Origin: an uncultured bacterium
GTDB taxonomy: Bacteria; Vulcanimicrobiota; Xenobia; Xenobiales; Xenobiaceae
Reading direction: 5' to 3'
Assembly (NCBI GenBank): GCA_934636825.1
Contig: CAKUBG010000021.1
Span: 1-48,030 of the forward strand
Length of the DNA stretch: 48,030 nucleotides
Below, one piece after another: positions 8,596 through 17,440 of this stretch (the stretch's first letter is position 1; the number at the start of each line of letters is the position of its first letter). The position numbers were made by a program, and so were the translations under genes. The notes under the pieces are model-generated. The model did no database searches and was not told the DNA's origin. It worked only from the letters and a program-made list of their open reading frames with translations.

Positions 8596-9684
8596 ATGCA
8601 AATCATTATTGATAACATTATACAAACTTGGTGGAATATCGACTCTCCTCCAATTGTTTCCCTAATTGTGGGGGCGGTAATGCTAAGTTTATTAATTTGC
8701 TTTTTATTCGGAGTGTATTCTTGTGTAAATTATATAGCGAGTAACTTTTGGCAAGCAAACATAGCTTCTGATGTTTACGAAGCAAATTGGATCTGGGCTG
8801 TTCTTAAAAGAAAATTAGGCAACAATTTTGACCGTTTGCCTGCAATATTTTCTGCCGTTTTGGAGCAGCAGTCAGATTGTATAGCGGCTTTTTTGGGGGT
8901 ATTGTCAGCCTGGGCGGCTTGTTTATTCTTGCCTTGGTCAGCTTCACATTGCAATTTACCTTCTCAAGTGGCTTTAAGCGGTTTTTATAATCAAGCTGAT
9001 CTTTTGTGCTTTTTCGGTTTTATCTCAATTGCCTGTTTGCCAGAATTGGCTTTATTTTTACAAAACAAAAAACAGTTATATTTGCAAGATTTGCTATGGC
9101 AAAAACTGAGCTGGCTTGGCGTTTTCTTTATAGCTTGTTTGGGCCCGGTTGTATTGGCAAACAGCCTCTCAGTAAGTGAAATTGTTAAAAATCAGGCAGA
9201 AGGTATGTTTGGCTTTTCCTGGCTCGGTTTATATTTTATTCCTTGCTTTTTAGGAACTGCGACCGCAATTATTTGTTTTTACAATTGGCAACATAACTTA
9301 AATAGCGCTTACGCTCAAATGACCGCTACCAATGCCTATTCGCCGCCAAGCCGCTTCCTGATAAAATTGACAGGCAATTTTACCTTTTTTGCCCTAACTT
9401 GTCTTTTTATTTTACTTTTTGTCGGTGGCTGGAACGTACCCAACCTAATCTATCCCGCTTATATAAATTTGGGATTTTTAATTGCTTCAGACGTCGATTT
9501 AGTTTGCGGACTTTTGGTCTTTATCTTAAAGTTAATTATATTAACGGCTTTATGGCCATACTTATATAACTATTTGAAAAAAAGACCGCAACTCTCCTTT
9601 TCTACCAGTTTAACTTTAGCTATATTAAACCTTTTCTTTTGTTTGATTCTGGCCATTTTTAACGCTACATATGTAGGAGGCTAA
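8596..9684 (+). CDS. Degenerate NuoH-like membrane protein
   Basis: This 362-residue multi-helix protein aligns with NuoH, the quinone-site membrane subunit of complex I. Matching stretches are LSVSEIVKNQ (NuoH: FNMTDIVNSQ), the FILLFVGGWNVP segment (NuoH: TLFFGGWQGP) and the final LVFILKLIILTALWPYLYNYL helix. NuoH is normally about 325 residues. The acidic loop that shapes the quinone pocket (AETNR.PFD..EAE..L in the family) has no Asp or Glu here, and the GPNRVGP loop is also gone. The open frame is long and intact, so this is divergence rather than recent decay. It starts 9 bases after the upstream stop with no clear ribosome binding site. Normal quinone chemistry is unlikely. Confidence 0.7.
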   Translation: MQIIIDNIIQTWWNIDSPPIVSLIVGAVMLSLLICFLFGVYSCVNYIASNFWQANIASDVYEANWIWAVLKRKLGNNFDRLPAIFSAVLEQQSDCIAAFLGVLSAWAACLFLPWSASHCNLPSQVALSGFYNQADLLCFFGFISIACLPELALFLQNKKQLYLQDLLWQKLSWLGVFFIACLGPVVLANSLSVSEIVKNQAEGMFGFSWLGLYFIPCFLGTATAIICFYNWQHNLNSAYAQMTATNAYSPPSRFLIKLTGNFTFFALTCLFILLFVGGWNVPNLIYPAYINLGFLIASDVDLVCGLLVFILKLIILTALWPYLYNYLKKRPQLSFSTSLTLAILNLFFCLILAIFNATYVGG

Positions 9685-9689
9685 AAAAT

Positions 9690-10313
9690 ATGACGCCAAG
9701 CATGTATATATTTCCTACAGGTATTGGCGCTTGGTCAGCCTTTACAACAGCTTCTTTACTTTGCCTAGTGCTGGCCTGGCGAGCCACCGTGTGCTGCACT
9801 GAAGGACATTGGAATACGGCTGCCGCCTATGCCAGTGTTTTTTCAATCTCACTGAGTTTGTTGCTTCTATACTTAGACTTGCCTTTTTGGGCTGCGGGAC
9901 AACTTTTACTTTCTTCTGTTACCGCAGCCGTCATCTTGCTTTGCTCAGCTAAAAGACAATCAAATGAAAATCTTTCTCAAAATATCACTCCTCAACAAAA
10001 ATTAAAAGCCACTTTAGTAGCAGCAGCATTTTTATGTTTAAACTGTGCGGCTATAATTGCAAATACTTCACTTTCGGAAATGCCATTAGCTAACGGCGAC
10101 AGCCCACTCATTTTCCCTCAAACAGACTATGCCTTTAGATTAAATAGCTATGATGCTTTAGAAAATTTATCCGCCTTATTTTTGAGAATATGCCTAAATT
10201 ATCCCTATTTAGTTATTATATTGGCCATTTCTACTAGCGCTATAATGACTACATCCTTAGCGTTTAATTTCAAGAAAAAAGCAATGCTAAAAACGGACAG
10301 CGGGGACAATTAG
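9690..10313 (+). CDS. Degenerate NuoJ-like membrane protein
   Basis: This 207-residue protein has about five hydrophobic helices. The segment LYLDLPFWAAGQLLLSSVTAAVILL (near 60-84) lines up with the NuoJ helix that usually reads LG..F.AALQI.VYAGAIMVLF. The YAG that forms the mobile pi-bulge is replaced by SSV. The later ENLSALFLRICLNYPYLVI stretch corresponds to LFGPYVLAVELASMLLL, with the Glu missing. Length and helix number fit NuoJ (about 180). TAGGAGG inside the end of the upstream gene gives a strong ribosome binding site. Its position between the NuoH-like and NuoK-like genes supports the call; function as a proton-coupling subunit is doubtful. Confidence 0.62.
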   Translation: MTPSMYIFPTGIGAWSAFTTASLLCLVLAWRATVCCTEGHWNTAAAYASVFSISLSLLLLYLDLPFWAAGQLLLSSVTAAVILLCSAKRQSNENLSQNITPQQKLKATLVAAAFLCLNCAAIIANTSLSEMPLANGDSPLIFPQTDYAFRLNSYDALENLSALFLRICLNYPYLVIILAISTSAIMTTSLAFNFKKKAMLKTDSGDN

Positions 10314-10316
10314 ATA

Positions 10317-10628
10317 ATGGTACCTATTCAAGCTTTTCTTTTCGTAGCTGCCACTCTATTTAGCTTGGGAATTTATTGCCTTATGCTCTCAGATTCCAAG
10401 TTTGCTTATTTGTTGAGTTTGGAATTTTGTTCGGGAGCTGCATGCTTAATCTTAGCTTCAGGAGCTAGATATTTTCCCAACCAAGAAATACTGATTTGGG
10501 GCTTAGCTGTAAGTTTATGGACTTTAGTTCAATTATCAATAACTGCCGCTCTTTTTTTCTTATCGGAAGATTGTAGCCTCCAGACAATCAAAAATGAGAG
10601 ACAAAAGGATTTTAAGCTTCCCGAGTAA
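10317..10628 (+). CDS. NuoK-like membrane protein with a Glu72-to-Gln change
   Basis: This 103-residue, three-helix protein has NuoK size (about 100) and layout. It starts like NuoK (MVPIQAFLFVAATLFSLGIY against MVPL..YL.LAAILF.IGLY), and YLLSLEFCSGAACLI matches the second helix. The essential Glu36 is present at exactly residue 36. The second buried acid, Glu72 in E. coli, is a Gln at residue 72 (LVQLSITAAL). It begins 3 bases after the NuoJ-like stop and is surely co-translated. It is the most convincing complex I member of the set. Confidence 0.75.
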   Translation: MVPIQAFLFVAATLFSLGIYCLMLSDSKFAYLLSLEFCSGAACLILASGARYFPNQEILIWGLAVSLWTLVQLSITAALFFLSEDCSLQTIKNERQKDFKLPE

Positions 10629-10641
10629 ATACCTACGAGCC

Positions 10642-10673
10642 AACAACTCCGAATAAGAGCCAGTTGTTTTTGC
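10642..10673 (+). terminator. Weak terminator-like hairpin between the NuoK-like and NuoN-like genes
   Basis: AACAACT (10642-10648) pairs with AGTTGTT (10662-10668) across a 13-base loop, and T residues follow. The stem is short and AT-rich, so it may only reduce read-through. It would lower expression of the NuoN-like and MFS genes relative to those before. Confidence 0.3.
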
Positions 10674-10719
10674 CCAATATGTTCGTCAATTGAACTAAAG
10701 AAAACAGAGGAACCTTCCC

Positions 10720-11514
10720 TTGCCGGAAAAGACAATAGCCATTTATTTAGCTTTAGCGCCTTTACTATTTGTCAGCGGCACGGCCTGTTGGTCATCAATT
10801 ATCGAAAACAAATTTAAAAGATTTAGTCAATACAGTTTGTACATAGCTAATGGAGGCTTAATAGCAGCTCTGGCCATGGCTATTTATCTTTTTTTTCGTC
10901 TTCAAAATGGACTTGTCTGTACATATTGGCAAAGTATGCTGTGTTTAGATCGCACTTCAGCCTCACTCACCGCACTGATATGCTCGCTAGCTTTGATAGC
11001 TTTGCATCGTTGTCCCAATAATTGCAAAGTAACTGACAGCGACATATCTTTATTATTGTTTTCCACCCTCGGCCTCATTATAGCCGCCAATAGCAGAGAA
11101 TTGCTAAGCTTAGTTATAGGAATCAGCACAGCTTTTTGGCCCTTAGCAAAAGTACTGAAAACGAAGTTAAATGACAATTCTTCAAAAAGCACTTTATGGA
11201 TAGTTGATAAAATACGCCTTAAAATAGGCTCTGTGTGTTGTTTACTTTATGGCATAGCTCTTATTATGATTACTGAGCACACCACAACCCTAACTAAACT
11301 GTCTTTTTCTACTGAGCCGCTTTTTCTCTGGTCGATATTTATAATCGCAATAGGCTTAGGCGGAGAGCTATTTCTTTGCTGTTCAATTTTGCACACCACT
11401 TGTAAAAAAGTTTCTACTTTTCTCTATAGAACAAAGTTTATTTGTATTAGCCTAATCTTAATTTTGTTATTGTTTATTATGAATTTTTTCAAAGCTGTCA
11501 CAACTATTAGTTAA
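10720..11514 (+). CDS. Truncated NuoN-like membrane protein
   Basis: This 264-residue protein matches the front of the antiporter-like subunit NuoN (normally about 480). DRTSASLTALICSLAL and SLLLFSTLGLIIAANSRELLSLVIGI resemble FDGF..FF..L..L.AL and ALLLFSTLGMMLMASANDLLTLFLGLE. The membrane Glu of the fifth helix (LGLELLSL) corresponds to Ser here, and the broken lysine-bearing helices of a full antiporter half are not visible. After the match only four or five more hydrophobic segments follow. The TTG start is chosen because AGAGG lies 9 bases before it and no ATG fits. It is 91 bases after the NuoK-like gene. Confidence 0.6.
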   Translation: MPEKTIAIYLALAPLLFVSGTACWSSIIENKFKRFSQYSLYIANGGLIAALAMAIYLFFRLQNGLVCTYWQSMLCLDRTSASLTALICSLALIALHRCPNNCKVTDSDISLLLFSTLGLIIAANSRELLSLVIGISTAFWPLAKVLKTKLNDNSSKSTLWIVDKIRLKIGSVCCLLYGIALIMITEHTTTLTKLSFSTEPLFLWSIFIIAIGLGGELFLCCSILHTTCKKVSTFLYRTKFICISLILILLLFIMNFFKAVTTIS

Positions 11515-11577
11515 TCGCCAACTTTATAAGCGCAAAGCTAGGCTGTGACAAAAATTAAGCTGCATAGGACTGGTTAA

Positions 11578-13032
11578 ATGGAAAATAAATCTGAATCAAT
11601 TCTAAGTAAGTTACTGGTTCTGAAAGGGGCGATACGTGAGCTTTGGAACATGTTCGCTTGCAAAATTCTGCACATTGTAGCTTACGGACTCTGTAATGGA
11701 GTTATTATACTCTGGCTCTCCAAAGATTTGGGCATGTCAGATATAAATGCCGGCCTAATGGTGGCTGGTTGGTCCACTTTGCTGACTTTAATTACGGTTA
11801 TGGTCGGTTCTTTGGTTGACGCAATAGGCATTAAGAAAGCGCTAATTATAGGCTTTTTAATTTGCATTTTCTCTCGTTTTATTATGGCCATAACTACCAT
11901 TAAAGCGATTGTTTTGCCACTAGGCTTTATGCCTCTGGCAGTAGGCGAAGCTCTAATGGTGCCAGTTATGGTAGCAGCCATAAAAATGTATACTACCGCA
12001 GCCCAGCGCTCTATGGCTTTTTCTATATTCTATGCAGTCATGAATGTGGGATTTGCCATTTCTGGTTTTCTGTTTGACCAGATCCGCCGCAGCATGGGTG
12101 AAACTGGCTCTATTTCTTTGGCCGGTCTTAATTTGTCAACCTATCAAACGATCATTTTCCTCAGCTTTGTCTTTACTGTGCCTAACTTGCTCATAGTCTG
12201 GTTTGGCATTAGAGAAAATGCTTCTGTAGATGCCGACGGCCATTACCAAGAGCTCAAAAAAGAGTCAGCTCCGGCTTCTTCAGCTTTACATGCATGCACT
12301 AACGCCCTGGTTGAATGGAAAAGAATTTTCTGCAGTTTATGGCACCAAAGTGCTTTTTATAAATTCTTAGCCTTTTTAACTATCGTGGTTGGTGTTCGCT
12401 TAATTTTCTACCATTTCCACTATACTTTCCCTAAGTATGGTATTCGTGAACTAGGTGAAGGTGCTCCCATAGGTCAGCTCTGGGGAGTATTAAATCCCGT
12501 TTTAATTATTATATTAGTTCCCTTAGTGGGAGCTTTAACCCAAAAATTAAGCGCCTACAAAACTGTAGTCATTGGCAGTGCTATTGCCGCTGCAGGCCCT
12601 TTCTTTATGGCTGTCCCTCCCCACTATTTCCAAAGTTTGGCTGACGGCCCTTTGGGTCATTTTATTGCTTACACTTGGCTCAACATCCCCGATCCGACCG
12701 TCAATCCACTCTATGTAAGCATCTTTTTAGCAACGATCTTTATATCTGTAGGCGAAGCTTTTTACTCACCACGTTTATATGAATATCCGGCTGCTATCGC
12801 CCCCAAAGGACAAGAAGGCTCCTACATGTCCCTGTCCATGTTACCCTACTTTATCGCTAAGTTCTTTGTAGGTGTTCTTTCAGGGTGGTTGTTGCAAACT
12901 TTCTGTCCGGAAGTAGGCCCACGCAGTTCTCACTACATTTGGTTAATTGTAGGCTTAATGGCTGTATCTACTCCCATTGCTTTGATAATTTTTAAGAAAT
13001 TTATCCAAGTAAAAGAAGACGGACGCGACTAA
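11578..13032 (+). CDS. MFS-type transporter
   Basis: This 484-residue protein has about twelve membrane helices and a major facilitator layout. The loop GSLVDAIGIKKALIIGFLICIFSR between helices 2 and 3 is the usual motif A position (G..aD..Grr). Long extramembrane loops near residues 215-240 and 345-380 and the overall pattern recall peptide/oligosaccharide carriers of the POT-like group, but substrate cannot be read from sequence. It follows the complex I-like genes by 63 bases on the same strand and ends at a strong terminator, so it may be the last gene of that transcript. Confidence 0.75.
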   Translation: MENKSESILSKLLVLKGAIRELWNMFACKILHIVAYGLCNGVIILWLSKDLGMSDINAGLMVAGWSTLLTLITVMVGSLVDAIGIKKALIIGFLICIFSRFIMAITTIKAIVLPLGFMPLAVGEALMVPVMVAAIKMYTTAAQRSMAFSIFYAVMNVGFAISGFLFDQIRRSMGETGSISLAGLNLSTYQTIIFLSFVFTVPNLLIVWFGIRENASVDADGHYQELKKESAPASSALHACTNALVEWKRIFCSLWHQSAFYKFLAFLTIVVGVRLIFYHFHYTFPKYGIRELGEGAPIGQLWGVLNPVLIIILVPLVGALTQKLSAYKTVVIGSAIAAAGPFFMAVPPHYFQSLADGPLGHFIAYTWLNIPDPTVNPLYVSIFLATIFISVGEAFYSPRLYEYPAAIAPKGQEGSYMSLSMLPYFIAKFFVGVLSGWLLQTFCPEVGPRSSHYIWLIVGLMAVSTPIALIIFKKFIQVKEDGRD

Positions 13033-13055
13033 GATAGCTTTACCATAAAATATAT

Positions 13056-13103
13056 AAAACCGGCAGCGAAACTTTTCAGTTTTGGGCGCTGTCGGTTTTT
13101 TTA
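13056..13103 (+). terminator. Rho-independent terminator after the MFS gene
   Basis: CCGGCAGCG (from about 13060) pairs with CGCTGTCGG (13088-13096) with one G-U pair, extended by A/T arms, and ends in a T run to 13102. It closes the run of genes starting at 4505. Confidence 0.88.
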
Positions 13104-13150
13104 TAAAAAAATCAGGCTATAGACCAGCTTTGGAAGCGGATATAGCCTGA
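13104..13150 (-). terminator. Terminator for the minus-strand DUF6941-like gene
   Basis: TCAGGCTATA (13112-13121) and TATAGCCTGA (13141-13150) form the stem, and on the minus strand a T-rich stretch follows (13104-13111 read as A on plus). It lies back to back with the plus-strand terminator. Confidence 0.85.
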
Positions 13151-13177
13151 AGCAAAATTCACTCAGAGAGAAAAGAT

Positions 13178-13558
13178 CTAAATTTTTCTCAACTCGATGT
13201 AGTATTCTAAATGGAGCTGGTTATCCAAGAAGATCTGTACTTTATACTGACCAAGCATGGGGAAAACAATATTCTCCAGACGGAACAAAGTGAGGAATGG
13301 GGTATATTTATTTTCTAAAGTAAAATCTCTCTCAAATGTAGAACCTTCGAGCGTTTCTCCATTAGGATCGAGAATGCGCATCTTTACATTGAAATGGCCT
13401 TGTCCCATACTCCAGCCATTGGCAATGTAGAATTTATCGAAAGCCGGAGTAGGAAACTCGTGGCTAGGAAGATCAAAAAATACTCTGTTGAAAGACAAAT
13501 TGTTGCCTTCCATAGTAGCATCGAGACAAGGTACAGAGAATTGCAGCGAAGGTTTCAT
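13178..13558 (-). CDS. DUF6941-like small protein
   Basis: The protein is 126 residues from the chosen start. It has no signal peptide and looks like a compact beta-sandwich: KPSLQFSVPCLDAT at the front, HFNVKMRILDPNGETL in the middle, and MLGQYKVQIFLDNQLHLEYYIEL at the end. This pattern (early strand, RLLDPDG-like turn, late PG.Y.V.I.LDG) is what I recall for the DUF6941 family, whose function is unknown. The frame stays open to 13585, but AAAGGA lies 7 bases before the ATG at 13558. It is the last gene of the fabF-rnc-DUF167 run before a terminator. Confidence 0.6.
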   Translation of the reverse strand: MKPSLQFSVPCLDATMEGNNLSFNRVFFDLPSHEFPTPAFDKFYIANGWSMGQGHFNVKMRILDPNGETLEGSTFERDFTLENKYTPFLTLFRLENIVFPMLGQYKVQIFLDNQLHLEYYIELRKI

Positions 13559-13666
13559 GCTCATTCCTTTCCAGTACATCAACAAAAACTTTTGATTGAG
13601 CTAGTTTCGCAAAACATTAAGCCTAAACCTGCCTCGAGAACAACGCAATTAAGGCACAATCCGGCT

Positions 13667-13978
13667 TTAAGGAGAACTAACCGGCAGCAAATCCTCAACT
13701 TCAGCAACGGATACGCCTTCAAGTATTACAACCTTGCGCCTAGATTTTTCTCCCAATTTTATGCGAATCTGACGACGACGTAATTTTAAGCATTTAGACA
13801 AAAAATCGATTAGAGCGCTGTTAGCCTTGCCATCGACAGCAGGTGCAGTCAAGCGCACTTGCCAAGCCTCATCAGATTCATCTTTGGGAGCGATTAAAGC
13901 ATTATTGGCAGCTCTAGGTACAACTTTTATGGTCAGAATGCAACCCTCAGAAGATTCACTCAATCCCAACACAGGCAT
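13667..13978 (-). CDS. YggU/DUF167 family protein
   Basis: The core KVVPRAANNALI...WQVRLTAPAVDGKANSALIDFLSKCL...IKLGEKSRRKVVI is the standard DUF167 (YggU) signature. The family is a small alpha/beta fold of about 95-110 residues with no agreed function. From the ATG at 13978 the protein is 103 residues; a TTG at 14014 would add 12 and overlap the end of rnc by 20 bases. AGAGG is very close to the chosen ATG, so the start is uncertain. Placement directly after rnc suggests co-transcription. Confidence 0.85.
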   Translation of the reverse strand: MPVLGLSESSEGCILTIKVVPRAANNALIAPKDESDEAWQVRLTAPAVDGKANSALIDFLSKCLKLRRRQIRIKLGEKSRRKVVILEGVSVAEVEDLLPVSSP

Positions 13979-13994
13979 ATCCTCTACATATGAT

Positions 13995-14753
13995 TTACAG
14001 CATAGGATCGTCAAGAATAATCATTGGCTTAATCTCTAAATCGAAGCCCATTTGCAAACGCAAGAGACGGAGCGCCTGTTCAGCAGCAATTTGGCCAGCA
14101 TTTTGCTTAGTGTGCCCCTCACCGCTGCCCAAAACTTTTCCAGCCAAAGAAACTTCTATTTGGAAGAAACGATCGTGAGCCGGCCCCTCTTCCTTGACGA
14201 CTTGATAGATAGGCAAAATATGAAAGCTCTTTTGAGAAAATTCTTGCAACAGACTTTTGTAGTCACGCTGTGAACCTTCCATATTGTCCATAGCCGTTTT
14301 GAGCATACTGAGCACAAAACGCTGCGCTGGCTCAAACCCTCCGTCAAGATAGATGGCTCCAATCACAGCTTCCATGACATCAGCTAAAACATTAGACTTG
14401 TCATATCCCCTAGAAAGTAACTCACCTCGCCCCATCTTGAGATATTCGCCTATTTTCATAACTCTGGCTTTGTCAGCCAAATAAGAGGTGCTGGCAATAA
14501 GCCCTTTTACTTGGGCCATACGCCCTTCGTTAGCCTTAGGATGGCGTTTGTATAAATACAAACAAATGATCATTCCTAAAACAGAGTCGCCTAAAAATTC
14601 CAGACGCTCATTATTGCCACACTCAAAATTATGTTCGTTAGAATAAGACTCGTGAGTGAGAGCCAGCTCCAAAAGGGAGATGTCTTGGAAGTGGTAATCT
14701 ATCTTCTGCTGCAAAGTTCCCAAATCGGAATTCGGCAGCACTGCCGATTTCAT
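13995..14753 (-). CDS. rnc: Ribonuclease III
   Basis: This 252-residue protein cuts double-stranded RNA, maturing rRNA and structured transcripts in the cytoplasm. The catalytic signature NERLEFLGDSVLGMII (about 46-61) and the second acidic motif DVMEAVIGAIYLDGG (about 127-141) supply the Glu/Asp metal ligands. A C-terminal dsRNA-binding domain begins near DYKSLLQEFSQ (about 165) and ends with the usual KQNAGQIAAEQALRLL helix. Length is normal for the family. It follows fabF by about 115 bases on the same strand, a common neighbour pair in bacteria. Confidence 0.96.
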   Translation of the reverse strand: MKSAVLPNSDLGTLQQKIDYHFQDISLLELALTHESYSNEHNFECGNNERLEFLGDSVLGMIICLYLYKRHPKANEGRMAQVKGLIASTSYLADKARVMKIGEYLKMGRGELLSRGYDKSNVLADVMEAVIGAIYLDGGFEPAQRFVLSMLKTAMDNMEGSQRDYKSLLQEFSQKSFHILPIYQVVKEEGPAHDRFFQIEVSLAGKVLGSGEGHTKQNAGQIAAEQALRLLRLQMGFDLEIKPMIILDDPML

Positions 14754-14869
14754 ATTATTAAATAACCTCGCGCCGCCGAGCTCAATTGGATTTGTTTATA
14801 CAACTAAATCGAGACAAAACTAAGCCCGGCGGATATAGTAAACAAAATGGCCGTGAGTATTAGCTGAAA

Positions 14870-16120
14870 CTATTCTTCGTACCTGCGCAACACTACGACT
14901 GCATTCTGTCCACCGAAACCGAAGGAGTTATTCAAAGCCACTTTGACATCAGCTTTGCGAGCGACATTAGGTACAATGTCCAAATCGCATTCTGGATCGG
15001 GATATTCGTAGTTGATAGTGGGGGTAATAATACCGTGTTTAATAGTTAAAGCACAAACGGCCGTCTCCAAAGCACCGGCAGCGCCCAAAGCGTGACCGAA
15101 CATAGATTTGGAAGAAGAAACAGCCAACTTATAGGCATGCTCTCCGAAGACTTGCTTGATAGCTTTAATTTCTGCAGGATCTCCCAAAGGAGTGGAAGTT
15201 CCGTGAGCATTGATATAATCAACTTCTTCCGGCTTAATACCAGCATCAGCCAAGGCTATGCGCATAGCTTCTTTAGCGCCATTGCCTTCGGGATCGGGAG
15301 CAGTAATATGATGAGCGTCGGAAGTAGCTCCACTACCAGCCAAAACTGCATAGATATGGGCACCTCTGGCTTTAGCATGAGCAAGAGACTCCAAAACTAC
15401 AGTGGCTGCGCCTTCAGCCATAACAAAACCATCACGTTCTTTATCAAAAGGACGAGAAGCTTTAGTAGGATCGTCGTTGCGAGTAGAGAGAGCATGCAAG
15501 GAGCAAAAACCGCCTACAGCCATAGGAGTCATGGCCGCTTCAGAACCGCCAGCTACCATAATATCAGCTCTACCTGAACGAATAGCGTCGGCAGCCACAC
15601 CCAAAGCGTGGGTGCTGGAAGCACAAGCAGAAACTACGCAAAAGCTCATGCCTTTAAGACCAAGCTCAATAGAAACTACTCCTGAAGCCATATTGGAAAT
15701 CATCATAGGAATGAAGAAAGGACTGATACGACTGGGGCCTTTTTCCATATAGGTCTTCATATTATTTTCGAAAGTGGAAATGCCACCAATACCAGAACTG
15801 ATGATTACTCCAGCACGCAAAGGATTGATTTTGTCAGTTTCTAACTTGGCATCTTGCCAAGCCAACTTGGAAGCAGCTGAAGCCAACTGGATATATCTGT
15901 CGCGACGGCGAGCGTCTTTACGATCCATATAATCTTCAGGATTAAAATCTTTTACTTCAGCAGCTATTCTTGTACTAAAATCGCTAGCGTCAAACTGTGT
16001 GATGGGGCCGATACCACATTTACCGGCAGTCAAGTTCTTCCAAAATTCGTCTACACCACAACCCAGAGCAGAAATAATTCCCAGACCAGTAATTACTACA
16101 GTGTTATCTGATAATGACAT
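14870..16120 (-). CDS. fabF: 3-oxoacyl-[acyl-carrier-protein] synthase II
   Basis: This enzyme condenses malonyl-ACP with growing acyl-ACP in fatty acid elongation. All three catalytic residues are visible: the cysteine in CVVSACASSTHALG (about 165), the first histidine in NAHGTSTPLGD and the second in SMFGHALGAAGALE. The C-terminal NNSFGFGGQNAVVVL is also typical. The frame is open to 16156, but the ATG at 16120 is preferred because it gives the normal start (MSLSDNTVVITGLG, 416 residues) and GAGG lies upstream. No acyl carrier protein gene is adjacent in this window. Confidence 0.95.
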   Translation of the reverse strand: MSLSDNTVVITGLGIISALGCGVDEFWKNLTAGKCGIGPITQFDASDFSTRIAAEVKDFNPEDYMDRKDARRRDRYIQLASAASKLAWQDAKLETDKINPLRAGVIISSGIGGISTFENNMKTYMEKGPSRISPFFIPMMISNMASGVVSIELGLKGMSFCVVSACASSTHALGVAADAIRSGRADIMVAGGSEAAMTPMAVGGFCSLHALSTRNDDPTKASRPFDKERDGFVMAEGAATVVLESLAHAKARGAHIYAVLAGSGATSDAHHITAPDPEGNGAKEAMRIALADAGIKPEEVDYINAHGTSTPLGDPAEIKAIKQVFGEHAYKLAVSSSKSMFGHALGAAGALETAVCALTIKHGIITPTINYEYPDPECDLDIVPNVARKADVKVALNNSFGFGGQNAVVVLRRYEE

Positions 16121-16387
16121 ATATAATAAAACCTCAATATAAGCAACCGCCGACAAAGACAGCCCAAGCCCAAGATAATTCGAGCCGATACCTTCGAATA
16201 AGAGCCATGAGCTGGAGCATTCGTAGTAAAAAACGTCTCCGCATAGTCTCTGTCATGTTTTGAACGTTTTGGCCCTTCCACGCCTAAAAAGTGCTTCCTT
16301 CTTAACTAAGCAGACTGGATCTATACTAATTTGTTTTAGCTATTCGCTGGGCAGGAGCTTAAACTAGACAGGGTAAAAAATGCTGAT

Positions 16388-17431
16388 ATGCGCAGGTTTA
16401 TCTCTTTTTTCTTATTGTTTCTAATCTCGCTTAATTTAATTGCTTGGCATTTTTCTTTACCTACTTCGGCTGAGACAACAAGCTCAACCGATAAAGAATT
16501 TGTTTCTTCAACAAATTCTATTTGTGCCAATATTCCTTCAAATATTACCGCCGATCCAGCTCCCGAAGCCATTGTAAAAGAGGCGCGTCCTTCCATAGTG
16601 ATAACTTTTGCCCCCTCTACTTCAATTCGTTATGAATTTTCCAGAATGTGGGTAAACGATACGGAAGTAAGTAGCAATTGCCTAAAGACGTCGGCTTTTA
16701 TAAGTTACCGTCCCTTTGTTGATTATCACGACGGCCCGGTAGGAGTGAAGGTTCGCTTGCTTGACGCCCAAAATTCTCCCATTGAGTTTAGTTGGTCATT
16801 TACAATTAAAAGACCCAGCTCTATTGAGTCTGTGCATATTACCAGCCGTCTGGATTTAGGCACTTTTGAAGATCTTAATGTAGAACTAAAAGGTGTCAAA
16901 GGAGCGGATAAAGCCTGGTTTGAGATTGAAGATTATCGCTTTGATATTCCTATGACAGAAGATACGCAAAATCCAGGTTTATATAAAGGATACTATCGCA
17001 TAAAACACGGAGATAGCCGACTTAGAGCTAGAGTTATAGGCTATCTACAAAAAGGCAATCGCACCTTTGAAATGACAGCTCCAGAGACTGCCTCCATTTG
17101 GGGACAGCTCTTTCAAGTTGTCATCTTGGAGCCTCAAGACAAAGCCAAAGTGCCGCTGAATTTTAAAATTAAAGGACGCACTTTGCCAAATTGCAATATC
17201 AGCATTGTGCCTAAAATAGGCTTCAGCGACAATATTGAGCCAGCTACACGCAACACTGAGGAAGATGTAATGGGTTCCATTCCTTGCACTTCAGATTCAG
17301 AAGGCTATTTTGAAACCGATTACGGATTTTTGGTGAAGCTGCCGGGCATGCAAGCTGTTTTTACCATTATTGCCACCGACGGTAAAGGTAATCGCTCAGT
17401 GCCCAAAAATTTTCAAGTAAAATTCAAGTAA
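16388..17431 (+). CDS. Secreted protein with Ig-like domains
   Basis: This 347-residue protein has a clear Sec signal (RRFISFFLLFLISLNLIAW, cleavage probably after TSA near 33). Residues about 75-150 resemble an Ig-like fold ending in SPIEFSWSFTIKRP, a pattern common in bacterial surface proteins. A second beta-rich module spans about 150-235, and a third (QVVILEPQDKAKVPLNFKIKGRT, 240-347) is Big/FN3-like. No enzyme motif is present. The function is unknown; extracellular binding or envelope roles fit best. It is divergent from fabF and convergent with the rubrerythrin fusion. Confidence 0.65.
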   Translation: MRRFISFFLLFLISLNLIAWHFSLPTSAETTSSTDKEFVSSTNSICANIPSNITADPAPEAIVKEARPSIVITFAPSTSIRYEFSRMWVNDTEVSSNCLKTSAFISYRPFVDYHDGPVGVKVRLLDAQNSPIEFSWSFTIKRPSSIESVHITSRLDLGTFEDLNVELKGVKGADKAWFEIEDYRFDIPMTEDTQNPGLYKGYYRIKHGDSRLRARVIGYLQKGNRTFEMTAPETASIWGQLFQVVILEPQDKAKVPLNFKIKGRTLPNCNISIVPKIGFSDNIEPATRNTEEDVMGSIPCTSDSEGYFETDYGFLVKLPGMQAVFTIIATDGKGNRSVPKNFQVKFK

Positions 17432-17440
17432 GCAAATAGG

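Noticed and set aside
14753..16500. Antisense open frames over fabF (for example 15092-15577)
   Set aside because: fabF is certain on the minus strand, and the opposite frames match nothing and lack ribosome binding sites.
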